Positions 25,201 to 40,200 of a DNA stretch of 64,000 nucleotides are shown here, one piece after another. The DNA is from an uncultured Oscillospiraceae bacterium (GTDB lineage: Bacteria; Bacillota; Clostridia; Oscillospirales; Oscillospiraceae): contig CANQVO010000003.1 in NCBI GenBank assembly GCA_947627325.1, positions 107,263 through 171,262 of the forward strand. The letters run 5' to 3'. The notes beneath the pieces were generated by a model. The model worked only from the letters and a program-made list of their open reading frames with translations, searched no databases and was not told the DNA's origin. The stretch's first letter is position 1. Every line of letters starts with the position of its first letter. A program made the position numbers and the translations under genes.

Positions 25201-28200
25201 ACACCGCCGACGACGGCACCCGCTACGAGAACGTGGAGGCCACCTATGAAAACGGCGTGTTCCACGCCCCCATCGGCCTGAACACCACCGACGTCCACAT
25301 CGACGTGGAGGGTGTGAACCCCTACACCAAGCCTCTGCTGGACCTGATCCATAAGGAACTGGGCGGTTCCGCCAACCTGGAGATCCAGGCCGAGGACAGC
25401 AACGTGCTGAAGCTCTACAACTATCCCACCCTGGAGGACGTGACCTCCGGCACCACCGAGTGGACGCGCTACTGGTCCGCCGCGGAGGCCAACTACAACG
25501 CCGCCGGCCATCGGTACAGCGTGGACCTGCGGGGCGTCACCGAGGGCGTGGGCAACGCCAACGCCTTCGTCCAGCTCAAGGTCCAGGCCATGGCCCAGGA
25601 CGGCCGCACCGTGGCCGGTGAGCCCGGGAACTACGGCTATGAGCTGCGGCTGGAGCGGCTGAGCAACCTGACCGACCTGGTCGTCACCAACGAGGCCAAG
25701 CTGGACACCGACGACTACTACGCCAAGGACGAGTCCACCCAGGACCAGCGGATCTTGGTGCTCTACCTGGATCCCTATGTGGAGGGCACCAGCACCACGC
25801 CGGCCAAGGGCGACCGCCGGGCGGAGAAGGCCCGCCTCACCGTGTCCGAGGGCGCGTATGTCCGCCTCACCGACGCCTCCGGCGCCCGGGTCACCGGCTT
25901 CCCGAACACCCTGGAGCCCGGCGCCCCCGCCCCCGAGAGCCCCTTGGAGATCAACACCGAGGCCAACCCCTATTACATCGTCACCGTGATGGCCCAGGAT
26001 CAGAACCCGGCCAACACCAAGACCTATCACCTCTACGTCCGCAACAAGTCCACCGAGGTCAACACCGGCTTCGTGGCCGCCGAGGGCGAGACCGGCGAGT
26101 ACCGCATCTACCACGACCTCTACAAGAGCGGCTCCGGCACGCCGGAGGATCCCTACCGCTACCAGGGTTATATCCCCGTCCACGCCAGCACCCTGAAGAT
26201 CGACCCCGTGGACCGCAACGCCAAGGTGGTGGAGGTCCGGCAGTACTGGGACGAGAACTTCACCGGCGCCAACAGCATTGTGGCCTTCACCCCGGACAGC
26301 GGCCTGCTCTACGACGTCTACGACGCCGTCCAGAGCGACGAGGGCAAGTACCTCTACGGCGCCGCGCAAATCACCACCACCGCCGGACCGGCCGGTGACA
26401 AGCTCTACTACGCCGTCACTATCGACAGCCAGGCCGTGGACACCGACACCGGGGCGAGCCTGGTCCGCCGGACCGTCTACGTGACCCTGGAGCGCCTGGA
26501 CGTGGTGGTGGACGTGGACCACGTCAACGCCCTGGTGGACACGGAGACCATTTACGGCATCCGCCAGAGCGCGGTGGACGCCGACCTCAGCGCCGACATC
26601 GCCGGCCAGTTCAACCTGAACGTGGCCGAGATGGAGATGCGCGTCAACATCAAGGCCGTGGAGCCCGCCGAGCGGGTGAAGGTCATCAGCTTCGCCGCCG
26701 ACGAGAACGAGGCCCGGAACAGCCGGGTCCCGGCGGACAACGACTACACCGATTACTTCACCAACACCGCCGCCGACGGCGAGGAGGCCGAGGTGTACTT
26801 CATGGTGAGCGATGAGGTCTTCTACGAGACGGCGGAGGTGGACGGCCAGACCCGCGTCCTGACCCCCAACGCCCGCAAGCTGTTCGTGGCCCGGATCTTC
26901 CGCTCCAACCACGACACCGACGTGGGCGCGGTGTGGGTGGTGCAGCCCAGCGCCCTGGATCCCGCGGAGAACCTGGACGAGTCCATCCTGGAGCCCACCT
27001 GGCAGCGCCGGATGCCCGCCGTCCAGCGGCCCAACAACCCCACCTTCTATGAGATCTCCGCCGATCCCGCCAAGGGCGAAAACGCCATCGTGGGCACTGA
27101 CGGCTCCTTCAAGGTGCAGGTGGACGCGGCCAACCCGTACCAGACCCTGCTGGAGGTCATCCCCGCGGGCAGCTCCGTGGGCAACTTCAGCGAATGGGAC
27201 AGCGCCCAGAGCAAATACCGGGTCTACAACCAGAACCTGGAGGGCGTGGGCCGTCTGCGTACCATCAACGCCAGCGGCAAGACCCCCTACGCCCCCAGCG
27301 CCGACAGCCTCTACACCGACATGAACTTCTACGTGGTCTCCTCCTCCAAGGTCCGCCAGCAGTGGTACACCCTGCGGGTCTACCGGGACGACACCGAGAC
27401 CCGCATCGGCGACGACGCCATCTATCTGGACGGCACGCAGCTGGTCTACACGGACCTCTCCGAGGACCGCACGCCCGCCGATCCCACCCCGGTGAGCTAT
27501 CACCTGGCGGTGGACCGCCGCCCGGTGGATCTGACGGTGAAGCCGGTGAACGGCCTGGCCATGGTGGTGCTGGAGGACAGCGCGGGCAACATCCTGGGCG
27601 TCCAGCGGGGCGACAGCGTCTTCCAGAATGTGGAGATCAACGCCATGGGCGAGAACCGCTACACCGTCACCGTCCTCTCCGCCCGGGACTACATGGCCCT
27701 GCGCCAGGCGGAGGGCGACGACCTGGAGGGCAAGATGGACCGGCTCATCGCCGACGGCACCATCCGCGCCTGGGTGGACAACGCCCAGTATAAGACCCAC
27801 TACGGCCTGGTGCTGGACTACTCCAACGAGACGGACGCGGGCCTCACCGCCGTGGCCGCCAAGTCCAACCCCGCCGCCCGCTACGTGGACGCCCAACTGA
27901 TAGACCTGGGCGACGGCCGGTCGGCCTACCTGCTGCGCCTGCCCGCCACCACTACCACCGCCAGCTATCGGATCACTCCCGACAACTCCAAGCAGACCGT
28001 GGAGGTCTCCCTGATCGGCTCGGACGGCTCGATCACCAGCACCACCGTCTTCCAGCCCGGCCAGAAGGTGGAGGGCAACGCCGCGGTCTACACCGGCATC
28101 AACGAGATGCGGGTCAAGGTCACCCCGGGCAACGGCGACGTGGCCGCCGCGCGGACCTACAACGTCTACTTCATCGTCTCCACCGCCACCATCCAGGAGA

Positions 28201-31200
28201 TGAAGGTCAACGGCGTGCCCGTCACCAGCGAGGGCGGTGTGTACCACTACACCGCCGCGCCCGGCGCCACCCGGGTCCGGGTGGAGGTCACCGCCAACAG
28301 CGACCTGGCCAAGGTGAGCATCAACAAGGGCGCGGCCCACTTCCTCCAGGATTGGGCCGACGTGGACGTGCTCCTCACCTCCGCCGCTCCCAACAACGTC
28401 AAGGACATCCCCATCGACATTTACAGCTACCAGGGCGGCGCCGATCCCTACGGCGTGGCCGGCGTGTCCACCACCCTGCGGATCACCCGGGATACCGCCG
28501 TCTACCGGCCCGAGCAGGTGCTCTTCAGCCGCGCCGACGTCTCCGCCGGCGTCACCGCCGAGGTGGACAGCTACGGCCGCTACCAGGTCCGGGTGGATCC
28601 CACCACCGACGCCGCCACCCTGGACATCACCACCACCGACACCGCCCACCGGGTGAGCCTGTACGACTACGCCGCCGGCGCCGACCTGACCTACACCGTC
28701 ACCGACAACTTCCGCATGGTGAACGGCGTCCAGGAGCTGAAGAGCCACACCTACCACTACGACCTGACCGGCCTCAGCGGCGGCAAGCTGTACACCATCA
28801 CCGTCTACAACAACCTCAACAACGGCGCCTACACCACCTACCCGCTGGCCGTCGTGGCCGAGACGGGCGACGTGGAGCTGAAGGCGCTGGTGGTGGACCG
28901 CGGCCTGTCCAGCGCCCAGAGCATGACCGTGACGCCCGGCCAGACCCTCTACACCGCCGAGGTGGACCAGAAGCTCAAGAGCGCCACCGTCACCTTTGAG
29001 ACCGCCGATCCCGACGCCCACATCGCCCTGCCCGGCAGCGGCGTGTACGGCGTGGGCCGCCTGGACGCCAAGGTCACCCTCGGCGGCAACGGCGGCACCG
29101 TCCGGGTCAACGTCACCTCCTCCGACGGCCAGGTCACCCGGGAGTACAGCGTGGGCCTGACCCAGACCCCCGTGGGCGGCGTGCTGAGCGGCGTGACCCT
29201 GGAGGGCAAGAGCGTGGCCACCGCCAATGGCGACACCTATGTGGCGGTCTACACCGAGCCCGGCCAGAAGGACCTGGTCATCACCGCCACCGAGGGCAGT
29301 ACCATCGAGGTCCGCCAGCTGATCCCGGGCGATACCGGGGAGAGCGAGAGCGTCCTGTCCGGCACCGTCACCGCCGGCCGCTGGGTGGGCAAGGTGGAGC
29401 TGAACAACACCCGCTCCGACTTCAACATCTACCTGGGCGGGGAGAAGCAGGCCATGCTGTCCGTCCGCCGGGCCGACTACCCCACCGGCATCGCCGGGAT
29501 CCAGGTGGCCTCGGGCAACGTGGCGCCCACCGGCGCCGTCAGCGCCGCCGGGGTGAGCAACGGCAACTGGAAGGACGCCGAGGCGGTCACCTATTACGAC
29601 CCCGCCGGCAACGCCTTCGTCCAGTATCAGGCCAACATCGGCTCCGGCGACCGCTACGTGGAGATCGACGTGTCCGCCATGGACGCGGCCACCCTGGTGA
29701 GCCTGGGCTACGGCGTCAACAAGGGCGTCCTCACCCAGGGCAGCAACGGCGTCAGCAACAGCGGCGCCACCGCCAACCAGGCCGTGTTCACCAGCAACGT
29801 CAACGGCCAGACCGTCCCCGCCACGGAGAGCGACGTGACCCAGTGGAACGGCCAGGGCCACTTCGTCCTGGATCTGAGCAAGCTCACCTGGCTCACCACC
29901 TCCAACACGGTGACGGACTACCGCGACACCACCATGAAGGAAGCCTATGTGGACATCGCCGTCCGCACCGCCCAGGGGGCCCAGCGGGTCTACACCCTGC
30001 GCCTGACCCGGGTCAACGACGACGCCAGCCTGCGGCTCATCCGCCTGGCCACCGAGGACGGGGACGTCCAGCTCTACGACGACCAGGGCAGCGCGGCGGA
30101 CGACGCCCAATGGGACGGTACCCTGGCCGACATCCTCCAGACCGACACCATCGACGGCCATCCCCTCTACCGCATCCTCATCCAGGAGGAGAACCAGGAG
30201 GCGGATCTGACCCTGCGCGCCACCGACGCCGCCGCCCGCCTCACCGTCAGCGCCCCCGGCGCGGACCAGGTCGCCCGGGATCCCATCCCCGGCGATCCCG
30301 CCCAGGTGACCCTGCGGAACCTCGCCCTGGAAGAGGAGATGACCCAGTTCCAGATCAAGGTCCAGGCCGAGGACGCCGCGGCGGGCGACTACCAGACCGC
30401 CTACCTCCAGATCTTCCGCATGAGCGACGACGCCACCTTGAAGGAAGCGCGGCTCACCTTCGACTTTGTGGACTGGACCTACCCCGCCGGGGCGACGGAC
30501 AAGAAGCCCGACGGCACCGAGCGCAAGGAGCCCTTCACCGTCCTGGGCGTCTACGACGCCACGGATGTGAACACCGACTCCCTGCTTGGTCGGAAGTACG
30601 ACGGGGCCTACCACTTCGTGGTCTCCGCCAAGGAGGATCCCTACATCCAGGATAGGCTGGATCAGCTGACCATCAAGGACGCGGCCATCACCGCCGTGGC
30701 CAACAAGCTGGGGGCCCAGGTGGAGTTCGTGGAGCCCAGCACCACCGCCAAGGCCTGGGGCAGCCAGAGCGTCACCGGCCAGACCATCGGCGGGAGCTTT
30801 GACCGGACGTACTACGTCACCGTCACCCCCTCCAGCTGCGCCAAGGCCATGGATATGAACAAGCTCAGGACCTACAAGCTGGACTTCACCGTGGTGGATC
30901 TGGAGCTGGACACCCTGCGGGTCAAGACCGATAAGGGCGATCTGAGCCTGCTGGACAGCTACTTCGTGGAGCGGATCGACGGCGAGGACCGGGTGGTCTA
31001 CTACCAGATCGTGGGCAGCGAAGTGAACTATGTGGAGCTGGAGGTCCAGAGCCACAACAACCACAACCGCTGGGTCGAGGCGGAGCGGAGCAAGGCGGCC
31101 ACCCTGGCGGTCAGCGACCTCAACTCCACCGTGAAGGATCCCGACATCATCAGCGGCTCCCGCGACTTCCGCCAGACGGTGGAGCTCACCGCCCCGGAGG

Positions 31201-34200
31201 AGTCCGACCGCAGTCAGTTCCAGATCAAGGTGGCCAACTACGCCATCCCGGGCGACGCTGACAGCGACCACTACGTCAACACCAAGTATATGCGCCTCTA
31301 CCGCACCAGCAGTGAGACCGGGCTGCAGACGGTGGTGGTCTACTACCAGGACGCCGACACCGGCGAGATGGTGGCCGTGCCCGCCGTCTATGACGAGGCC
31401 ACCTGCCAGTACTCCGCCTTCGTCCCCGACTACGTGGACGAGGCCGACATCGAGATGGTCGGGCCCAGCGACCTGAGTTACCTCCAGCTGACCCCCGGCA
31501 TGGACCAGCGCGCGCGCAAGCAGTACACCGTGCGCGGCGCCGCCACCCCCACCGACGTGACCAGCTTCGACCTGAACGTGTGGGCTGTGGACGGCACCGA
31601 GGGCGACTACACCGTGGTCATCTATAAGGAGGACGTCCGGCTGTTGACCGTCACCGTGGACGGCGCCGAGGCCGTCCGGCGCGACGAGCCCTATCAGCCC
31701 GCCGGGCAGGACGCGGACTACACCCTCTACGACGCCCTGGCCGCCGACGACGGCGACCTGACCCGGGCCGACGTCTACGCCGAGGCCACCAGCCACCGGG
31801 CGCTGGTGAACCTGGGCCTGGCCCGGGAGGGGGTGGCCATGCCCACCACCGAGACGGCCCAGAGCTACAACTACAAGTTCGGGCCCAAGGCCACCGACAT
31901 CACCGTTCAGGACTACACCAACCCCGCCGGCGTCCAGGCCACCGAGGTGGAGATCAAGCTCAAGGGCCACCCGGGCGTGACCTATCACGACGCCACCTAT
32001 TACCTGCACATCTACAAGCCCGACGACAACGCCTGGCTGGATCGGTTCGCCATGCACTATGTGGACGACCTGGGCCAGGAGGGCGACCCGGTGGTCTACC
32101 TCACCGACGACAGCGGCACCGACTACACCGTGGTCCTGCCCTCCACCGCCGTCAGCGCCACCCTCACCGCGTACAGCCAGCACCCCATGGCGCCCATCGA
32201 CGCCCGGGTGGGCGGCACGGGCAGCTGGGAAGGGGAGAAGCGGGGCGTCTACGACCTGGCCCTGGATCCCGCCGCCCTGGCCTATGCCGACACCGACACC
32301 TTCTTCACCATCCGCTCCAGCGACGGCAGCAAGACCATGGACTACACCGTGCACGTCCGCTTCGCCGACCTTGGCATCCACACCCTCCAGGTGACCGACC
32401 ACTACCCGGTGGATGTGGAGGGCGCCTCCGCCCCCGCCGTCAGCGATCTGAGCGGCGGCATGAGCTACCAGGTCATCGCCAACCAGCTGACCCGCTACTA
32501 CGAGGCCCTGGTGGGCGACGCGGCCAAGGGCGAGTACAACGGCGGCATCACCATCGACTACTCCGTTAAGGGCGACGGCAGCGCCCAGATCACCGGCCAG
32601 GTGGACGCCTCCGGCTACCGGCCCACCCTGGGCGCGGGCTCCAGCCTGAGTCTCAACGACGAGACGATGGCCGCCGATGTGGACCTCCAGGGCGTGGATC
32701 TCCGGGTCCGCAACAGCGTCACTGTCCGGGAGTACGTGCCCGAGACCTCCACTTACCGCAACGTGCCGGTGGCCTACGAGGCCGACTACCTGCTGAACGT
32801 CTACCGCTACTCCAACAACACCGACGTGCTCCAGGTGCGCTTCGACTACACCGACGGCGACCAGCCCGACGTGCAGTACGGCGTGTTCCTGAAGGAGGCC
32901 GACACCGGCGACGAGGATCAGCGCGCCTTCATCCTCTACCTGCCCAGCGACGTGAACGTGGGCGACCTGACCGTTACCACCGCCTCCGCCGGCGCCCAGG
33001 TGGCCCTGTCCACCAGCGCCTTTGTCCAGGGCGCCACCGCCGGGATCGACTTCACCCGGCACAGCCTGACCCTGGCCGACCAGCCGGTGGCCCAGGGCGA
33101 CGTGTTCTACGCCTACGTCCTGTCCTCCAACAACCTGGGCCGGAAGATCTACACCATCGAGGTCCGCACCCTGGATCTGTCGCTGAAGACGGGCTCCGTC
33201 AGCTCCCTCAGCGACCAGAGCCCCGACCATGTGCCGGTGGTGGACGACACCTTCCTCACCGACCTGGAGCGGGTCGGCCAGGCGGTGGACAACACCGACT
33301 GCGCCATCACCGGCGGCGGCCACCACGAGCACGCGCCGGGCAAGACGGTGACCGTCTACGAGGCCCACATGACCAACTACAAGGCCCCCGCCACGGGCGG
33401 CGTCAAGACCTATGAGGACGTGATCCAGGCGGTGGTGGCCCTGGCCGCCAAGGCCGGCGCCAACGTGGACCTGGGCGTGGGCTTCCAGGACGCCGCCTAC
33501 ACCACCACCAACGCCCTGACCAACACCACCCCCGTGGCCGACGGCGCGGGCACCTGGACGGTGGATATGCAGGCCGACACCCGGGCCTATGTGATGCTGA
33601 AGATCACCGTCACCGGCGCTCTCTACGGCGCCGACGGCGCGGCGGACAGCTACGGCCACGCCTCCAACCAGCTGGAGCGGGTCTTCTACCTCCGGCTCCT
33701 GCGGGTGGATACCGACGTGACCCTGGCCTCCAACGCCCAGTATCACTGGTTCGAGCTCACCGGCACCGAGTACGACCGGGCCTTCTACCACGAGCAGGAG
33801 CAGGCCAGCTACATGAACTACCTCCCCGAGGACACCGAACAGTTCCGGGTGACGCTGTCGGCCAGCTCCGAGAGCGCCAAGCTGGATGTCCGGGTGGTGC
33901 CCGACGCCTTCAGCCACGCCGCCGTCCCCGCCTTTGACAACACCTCCGTCACCTTCACCCGGGACCACACCCGCGCCGCGGACGTGACCCTGGACGTGCC
34001 CACCCTGCCCGACGGCACCCCCGCCACCACGTTCTGGGTGGTGGCCACCGTCCTCAACGGCGCGGGCGAGGCCCAGGTGCGCCAGAGCTACTTCTACAAG
34101 ATGGAGCGGGTGGTGAAGTCCCTGGCCATGGCCGGCGCCACCGACGCCGCCGATCCCACCAACTACGCCTACCTGTCCGACGTGGCCGAGTACCTGGATA

Positions 34201-37200
34201 TGGAGGGCTACCTGGCCGCCTACCAGCCCGGCCAGACCAACGCCCCCGCCCAGGCCGCCGACGCCCTCACCGGCCAGCGGGTCATCGTGGCCGTGGAGGA
34301 TCCCGCCAAGCTGGCCGCCGGCGTGGTGGACGCCACCGCCGTGGCCATGAGCGGGAACGACATGGTGGCCCTGGGCCGTCTGGATGAGCACTTCACCGTT
34401 CCCAGCCTCTCCGACGACGGCGACTACACCGCCGCCGCCGACCGGGCGGACAACCTGGACCTGAGCGCCTTCCGGGCGGAGACCGCCGCCGGGGACAGCG
34501 TCCTCTACGCCAAGGTCTCCATCAAGGGCGTGGAGCGGGAGGAGACGGACCTGGATCACGCCTACAACACCGAGTACATCCAGTTCGTCAAGTGGGACGA
34601 CGACGCCACGCTGGAGTCGGTGGAGCTGACCTACACCGTGGACGGCCGGACGCTCAGCGCCTTCGCCTACCCCATCGCCGATAAGACCGAGGACGGCAAG
34701 ACCCAGTATGTGGTCTACCTGCCCGACATGATCACCGACCTCACCGGGCTGATCGCCACCTCCACCAGCCTCTACGCCCAGGTCACCCTGGACGGCAACA
34801 CCGACGACAAGGCGCCCATCCCGGCCCAGAGCGTCGGCCCGCGCCGCCACAGCGTGGACTACGGCGCGCTGACCCTGGTCACCGACGGCGGCACCGGCCG
34901 CGCCCTGGACACCGACCTGACCATCACCGTGCTGCCCAGCGCCCACTACTACGCCGGGCCCGCCACCGACTACGTCCTCCACATCCGCCCGGTGAACATG
35001 GCCGTGGAGGAGACCATGGGCGTCCGCTTCAACGAAAAGCCCCAGGAGGGCGCGGGCACCTACGCAAACCAGGTCCGCATCCCCTCCGCCGCTGAGACCG
35101 CCGTGGATCCCGCCGACAAGCCCAACACCTTCGAGGGCAGGATCGAGGCCGAGTACGATCCCCACGAGGCCCTGATCATCCACCTGGATCAGAGCAACGT
35201 CACCGCCGCGGGCGAGACCGACCGGGTGCGCTTCGGCTTCATCAAGCGGCCCGACGAGCCCGCCGTTTCCCGGGAGGACGATCCCAACGGCCTGTGGAAG
35301 ATCTACGACGAGCTGTGGGCGCGCTATGAGAGCGTCAGCGTCAACTACAACGAGAATTACAGCTACATCACCTGGGTGGACTACACCGCCCCCGCCTTCA
35401 ACAGCTACGACAACTACCGGGCCTACCTCACCGGCGAGCACAAGGGCCACGTGGATCCCGAGCATCCCCAGTGGGCCAAAGGCCTGGTGTACACCGAGGA
35501 CTGGATGGCGCCCGCCGACGCGGTGGACGCGCTGGTGGACGGCGCGCACCTGTCCGCCATGGAGTCCTCCGACGGCAACGCCTACTCCTACAACCGTCCC
35601 GGCAACCGGGTGGACATCTCCGACGCCCCCGACGCCGTCACCATGGTCAAGGTGCTGGTGGGCAAGGCCCTCACCGACGCCGACGGCCAGGAGCACGTCC
35701 AGAGCTCCGTCACCTACAACGTGGTGCTGACCCGGAAGAACGCCAACGCCAGCAAGCTGACCCTGTGGGCCCTGGACCAGGGCGCGCTGGAGGGCGGCGC
35801 CGAGCCGGAGCCCATCGCCGACAAGGTACAGATGAACGACCTGGCCGGGAAGAACGGGGCGGACGAGTACATCTACCAGCAGGGCGAGCCCAGGCACGAG
35901 GGCGTCCAGACCATCTACGACTACCTCTACGCCGTCACCCAGGAGACCGATGACTTCTTCAACCTCTGGCTGGACCAGCAGCAGCTGGGCCACAACATGG
36001 AGCGGGTCACCATCCAGGTCTACGGCCACGGCCAGGACGCGCCCAGCATCACCCTGGTCACCGACCGCGACCACAAGCAGGTCGTGGTCAACGGCAACAA
36101 CCGGCTGGACGTCCGCGCCCTCACCAACCTGTGGGACGACGCCGCGAACAACGCCTCCCTGCTGGTGGTGGTCACCGCCGTGGCCGAGTCCGGCGCCACC
36201 GAGGTCCACAACATCCACGTCTACCGCAAGTCCGCCAAGGCCCTGCTGGATATGGTGGAGGAGCTGGATGAGGACGGCCTGGCCGTGCTGGACGAGGGCA
36301 CCAAGCTGGCCGGAGTCCAGGCCAATGACGCCGCCGCCGGCGGCACCCGCACCACCGATCCCGCCACCGGCCGGGAGACCTACACCTACCACTTCGACGT
36401 CCGCAGCCGCGACCTGACCGCCGCCACGGTGAACGGCGCTGTGGTCTACACCATCCCCGCCGACCTCTACACCGTCCGCAACGTCCTGGGCCTCCGGGCC
36501 GGGACCATCATCGGCCTGCCCGGCGGCGCTGTCGCCCACGGCTCGGCCATCGGCGTGGAGCTGCCCGTGACGGGCTACAACGGCACCGGCCGCACCGGCA
36601 CCATCACCCTCCAGGTGGTGGCCGAGGACGACGACCCGGCCCAGCCGGACCACCCGGTCACCTACATCTTCCAGCTGAACATCACCTCCAGCGACACCGG
36701 CCTGGAGCGGGTGTGGACCCGGGAGTCCACCACCGTGGACGGCGTCCTGGCCCAGGTCCGGGACAAGACCACCGGCGAGGTGGAGCCGCTCCTGCGCGAT
36801 GCCGCCACCGTCCTGGGCGAGATCAGCGCCCTGGAGACCGAGCAGGCCCAGCTGACGGCCATCTCCGAGGCCGAGCGCTCCGCCGAGCAGACCGCCCGCC
36901 TGACCGACGTGAAGCGGATGCTGTCGGCCCGCATCGAGGAGCTGCCCTTCTACTTCGAGACCAAGATGTACGACGTCTCCACCGACCCCGGCGAGCCCAC
37001 CGGCCCCGACACCACCGAGTGGGACGAGCCGGAGCACCTGGGCTGGCTGCGGGCGGCTGACAGCGATAAGTACGCGCCTGAGAACGCGGCCGCCCTCCAG
37101 GCGGAGTACCCGGGCATCACCGCGGAGTGGGACGAAAACGCCGGCGCCTACTACGTCTACCCCGGCAGCAAGACCGACACCCACTTCGACCTGACCCAGT

Positions 37201-40200
37201 GGCTGTCCAACAACGAGGGCGTGCCCGTCACCCGCACGGTGTACTACGGCTTCCTCACCCAGCAGGGCGTCCTGCGCTGGCAGAACGGTATCCCCAGCCT
37301 GAATCCCCAGCTTTACGAGGCCAACGTCAAGGCCGCCGTGCCCAGCACCTGGGTGGGCATGAACCAGATGAGCAACGGCTACGACAACGACCTGGACATC
37401 ACCTGGGCCGAAGCCATGTTTGGCATCGACGAGATGACCGAGGTCAAGTTTGCCCCCGTCCACCTCTACGAGGAGTTGTCCGGCGACAACGCGGCCCAGC
37501 ACCTGGTGGACTTCTACGACATCGCCTATCAGGACGACCCGCGCTATCCCACCTTCGCCATGGAGCAGGCGGTGGACAACGTGTTCTTCTCCACCTACGC
37601 CGCCGACGGCTCGCTCCAGCACTACGTCCTCCAGGTCCGCAACAGCAACAGCGAGAACCGCAACCTGGAGTACATCTCCACCCAGGTGGACGGCGAGGAC
37701 GCCTACAACTACGCTGTGTGGGTCTACGCCGACGGCACCCCCGGCCTGGGCGACACCGCCGAGGCGTGCACCCTGCCGCCCAACGTCCAGGCGGTCTACA
37801 AGACCCCCGAGGGCGGGCAGACCCTGGACATCAACCAGGCCAACCGCATCCATGTCGTCGACCGCTACGGCGTCGACCGCGGGATGCTGGCCGAGCCCTG
37901 GCAGTACGCCGTGGTCACCCACACCGAGCACCGGAGCGACGGCACCAACGCGGTCACCAACCTCACCCGCCCGGTGTATGACGAGTCCGGCGCCGCCGTG
38001 GGCGTGGAGGAGATCCCCGTGGTCCAGAAGATCCGCGTGGGCCAGGGCGACGGGCCGGAGAACTTCGAGTACCGCCTGGTGCCCACCGAGTTCACCGTCA
38101 CCGTGGACCGCTCGGCCACCGCGCTCATCCTGCGGGCCAACGCCGAGTTCAAGTTCAGCGCCGTGGGCTTCACCGCCACCCAGCAGTCGCCCAACTACTC
38201 CGAGTACCAGGACGGCCGCCAGAGCCAGAACGAGTACCGTCTGGTGGGCCTGGTGGACGGCCAGGACACCGAGGTGGACGTGTACGTCCGCTCCCAGGAG
38301 GAGCACTACTACGGCCTCAAGCCCAACGGCGAACAGCGCTACCACCTGACCATCACCCGCGCCAAGGACAACCGTGCCCTGGCCAGCGTGATGATCGTCC
38401 GGGACGAGGCGGTGCTCAACGACAACCAGCAGCTCATCGACAACATGGAGGTCACCAGCAAGACCGCCGTGGTCACCGGCACCGTCGCCGCGGCCAGCGA
38501 GATGGTCTATCTGGACGTGGCTACCGACGAGTCCAGCGCGTACCTCAGCATGTACCAGCTGGGCGAGGACGGCCGCTTCGCCAGCGAGCCCATGGCCTTC
38601 TACATCCCCGCCGGGAACAGCGGCGAGGGCGACTACGACCTGGTGGACGGCCAGTACGTGGAAGTGACCCACGGCGAGGGCGCCTACATCCGGGCCACCC
38701 AGTTCCAGCAGCACATGGGCACCCAGTACATCCAGGTGGATCCGGGCAAGGGCGAGTACAAGTGGGACACCGCCACCGGCGGCTACGTCAGGGCCACCGA
38801 CGGCTCCGGCGACCACATCCTCTTCCACCTGGCCGTGGACTTCCCCATCGTCCGCTACGAGGACAGGGGCGAGGGCGGCGGCGCCTACGACCTGGTGGAC
38901 GGCCAGTACGTCCTGGTGGGCGCGGGCCTGGGCCGGTATGAGCAGGTCTACAACCCCGCCGTGGCCTACGGCATCCGGGTGGCCAACCTGCCCAACGGCC
39001 AGGACCTGACCCCCAAGGACTACACCCTCATCCTCAACCACCGGGACAACGACCTGCGTCTGAGCGGCGTCACCCTGAACAACCGCAAGGCCGACCTCAT
39101 CAGCGTGGGCGGCGTCCGGCTGGCGCTGGACGGGGACGGGACCCTCCGGGTGGAGGGCGACGCCATCCAGCAGGTCATCGACGAGACCGCCGAGGCCAAG
39201 CGCCTCACCCAGGAGAAGATCGACCAGGGCCTGCTGAACACCGCCATCGACGAGGAGGCCCAGCGCACCTACCGGGTGGACACCGTTCTTTTGACCCCCG
39301 ACAAGTCCAACGACGTCCGGCCCGCCCTCCAGGGCCACAGCGTGGGCGAGGGCTCCGGCGCCCCGCGGCAGAACACCCTGTACTTCTACCAGAAGCTGGG
39401 CGGCGGCGAGAGCCAGTACGCCGCCATGGCCGACACGGTCGTCAGCCTCTACAAGGTGGAGATCCCCGGCGGCTCCAGCCGCAACGGCCAGCTCAGCGCT
39501 ATCTCCATCGACGCCCAGGATCTGGTGGACGTGGACGCCGACTTCACCTTCAGCCTTTGGGGCGACGACACCAGCGGCGACGAGACCCGCTACGTCGACC
39601 TGAGCGGCATGAAGATTGGCGACACCCGCTACTATCCCATCTTCGTGGGCTCCCGGGACAACTACGACCTCAACGCGGGCAGGAAGCTGCCCGACGAGGT
39701 GGCGGTGGCCGTCCTCCAGATCTCCATGGTGCAGGAGGTGGCCGATCTCGACCTGACCATCTTCACCGCCCTGAACGAGACCAATCCCGACTACGCCCAG
39801 GCCAAACAGCTCTACGACGAGAACAACCAGTTCATCCATGAAGAGGACCTGCGCCGCTTCGGCTGGAGCGCCACCGAGCCGGTCTACAACTACTACTCCA
39901 TCATCAGCAACACCGACTCTGCCAAGGTGCTGGGTCTGGCCGGGATGGACAGCAGTCTGGTGAGCATCTACACCGCCGACGGCCAGCACCTCCAGTCCGG
40001 CACCGGCCGGGCCGAGGCCATCTCGCCGCTGAAGTTCAACGACTTCACCTACCTCTACTTCCGGGTGGAGACCGCCGACCACTCCGACTACCGCATCTAC
40101 AAGCTCCAGCTGCGTCGGGACAGCGCCAACGCCGACCTGCTGTTCGTGGGCGCGTCCAACAACATCGGCAGTGACAACAACTCCAGCGGCGGCGACGTGG

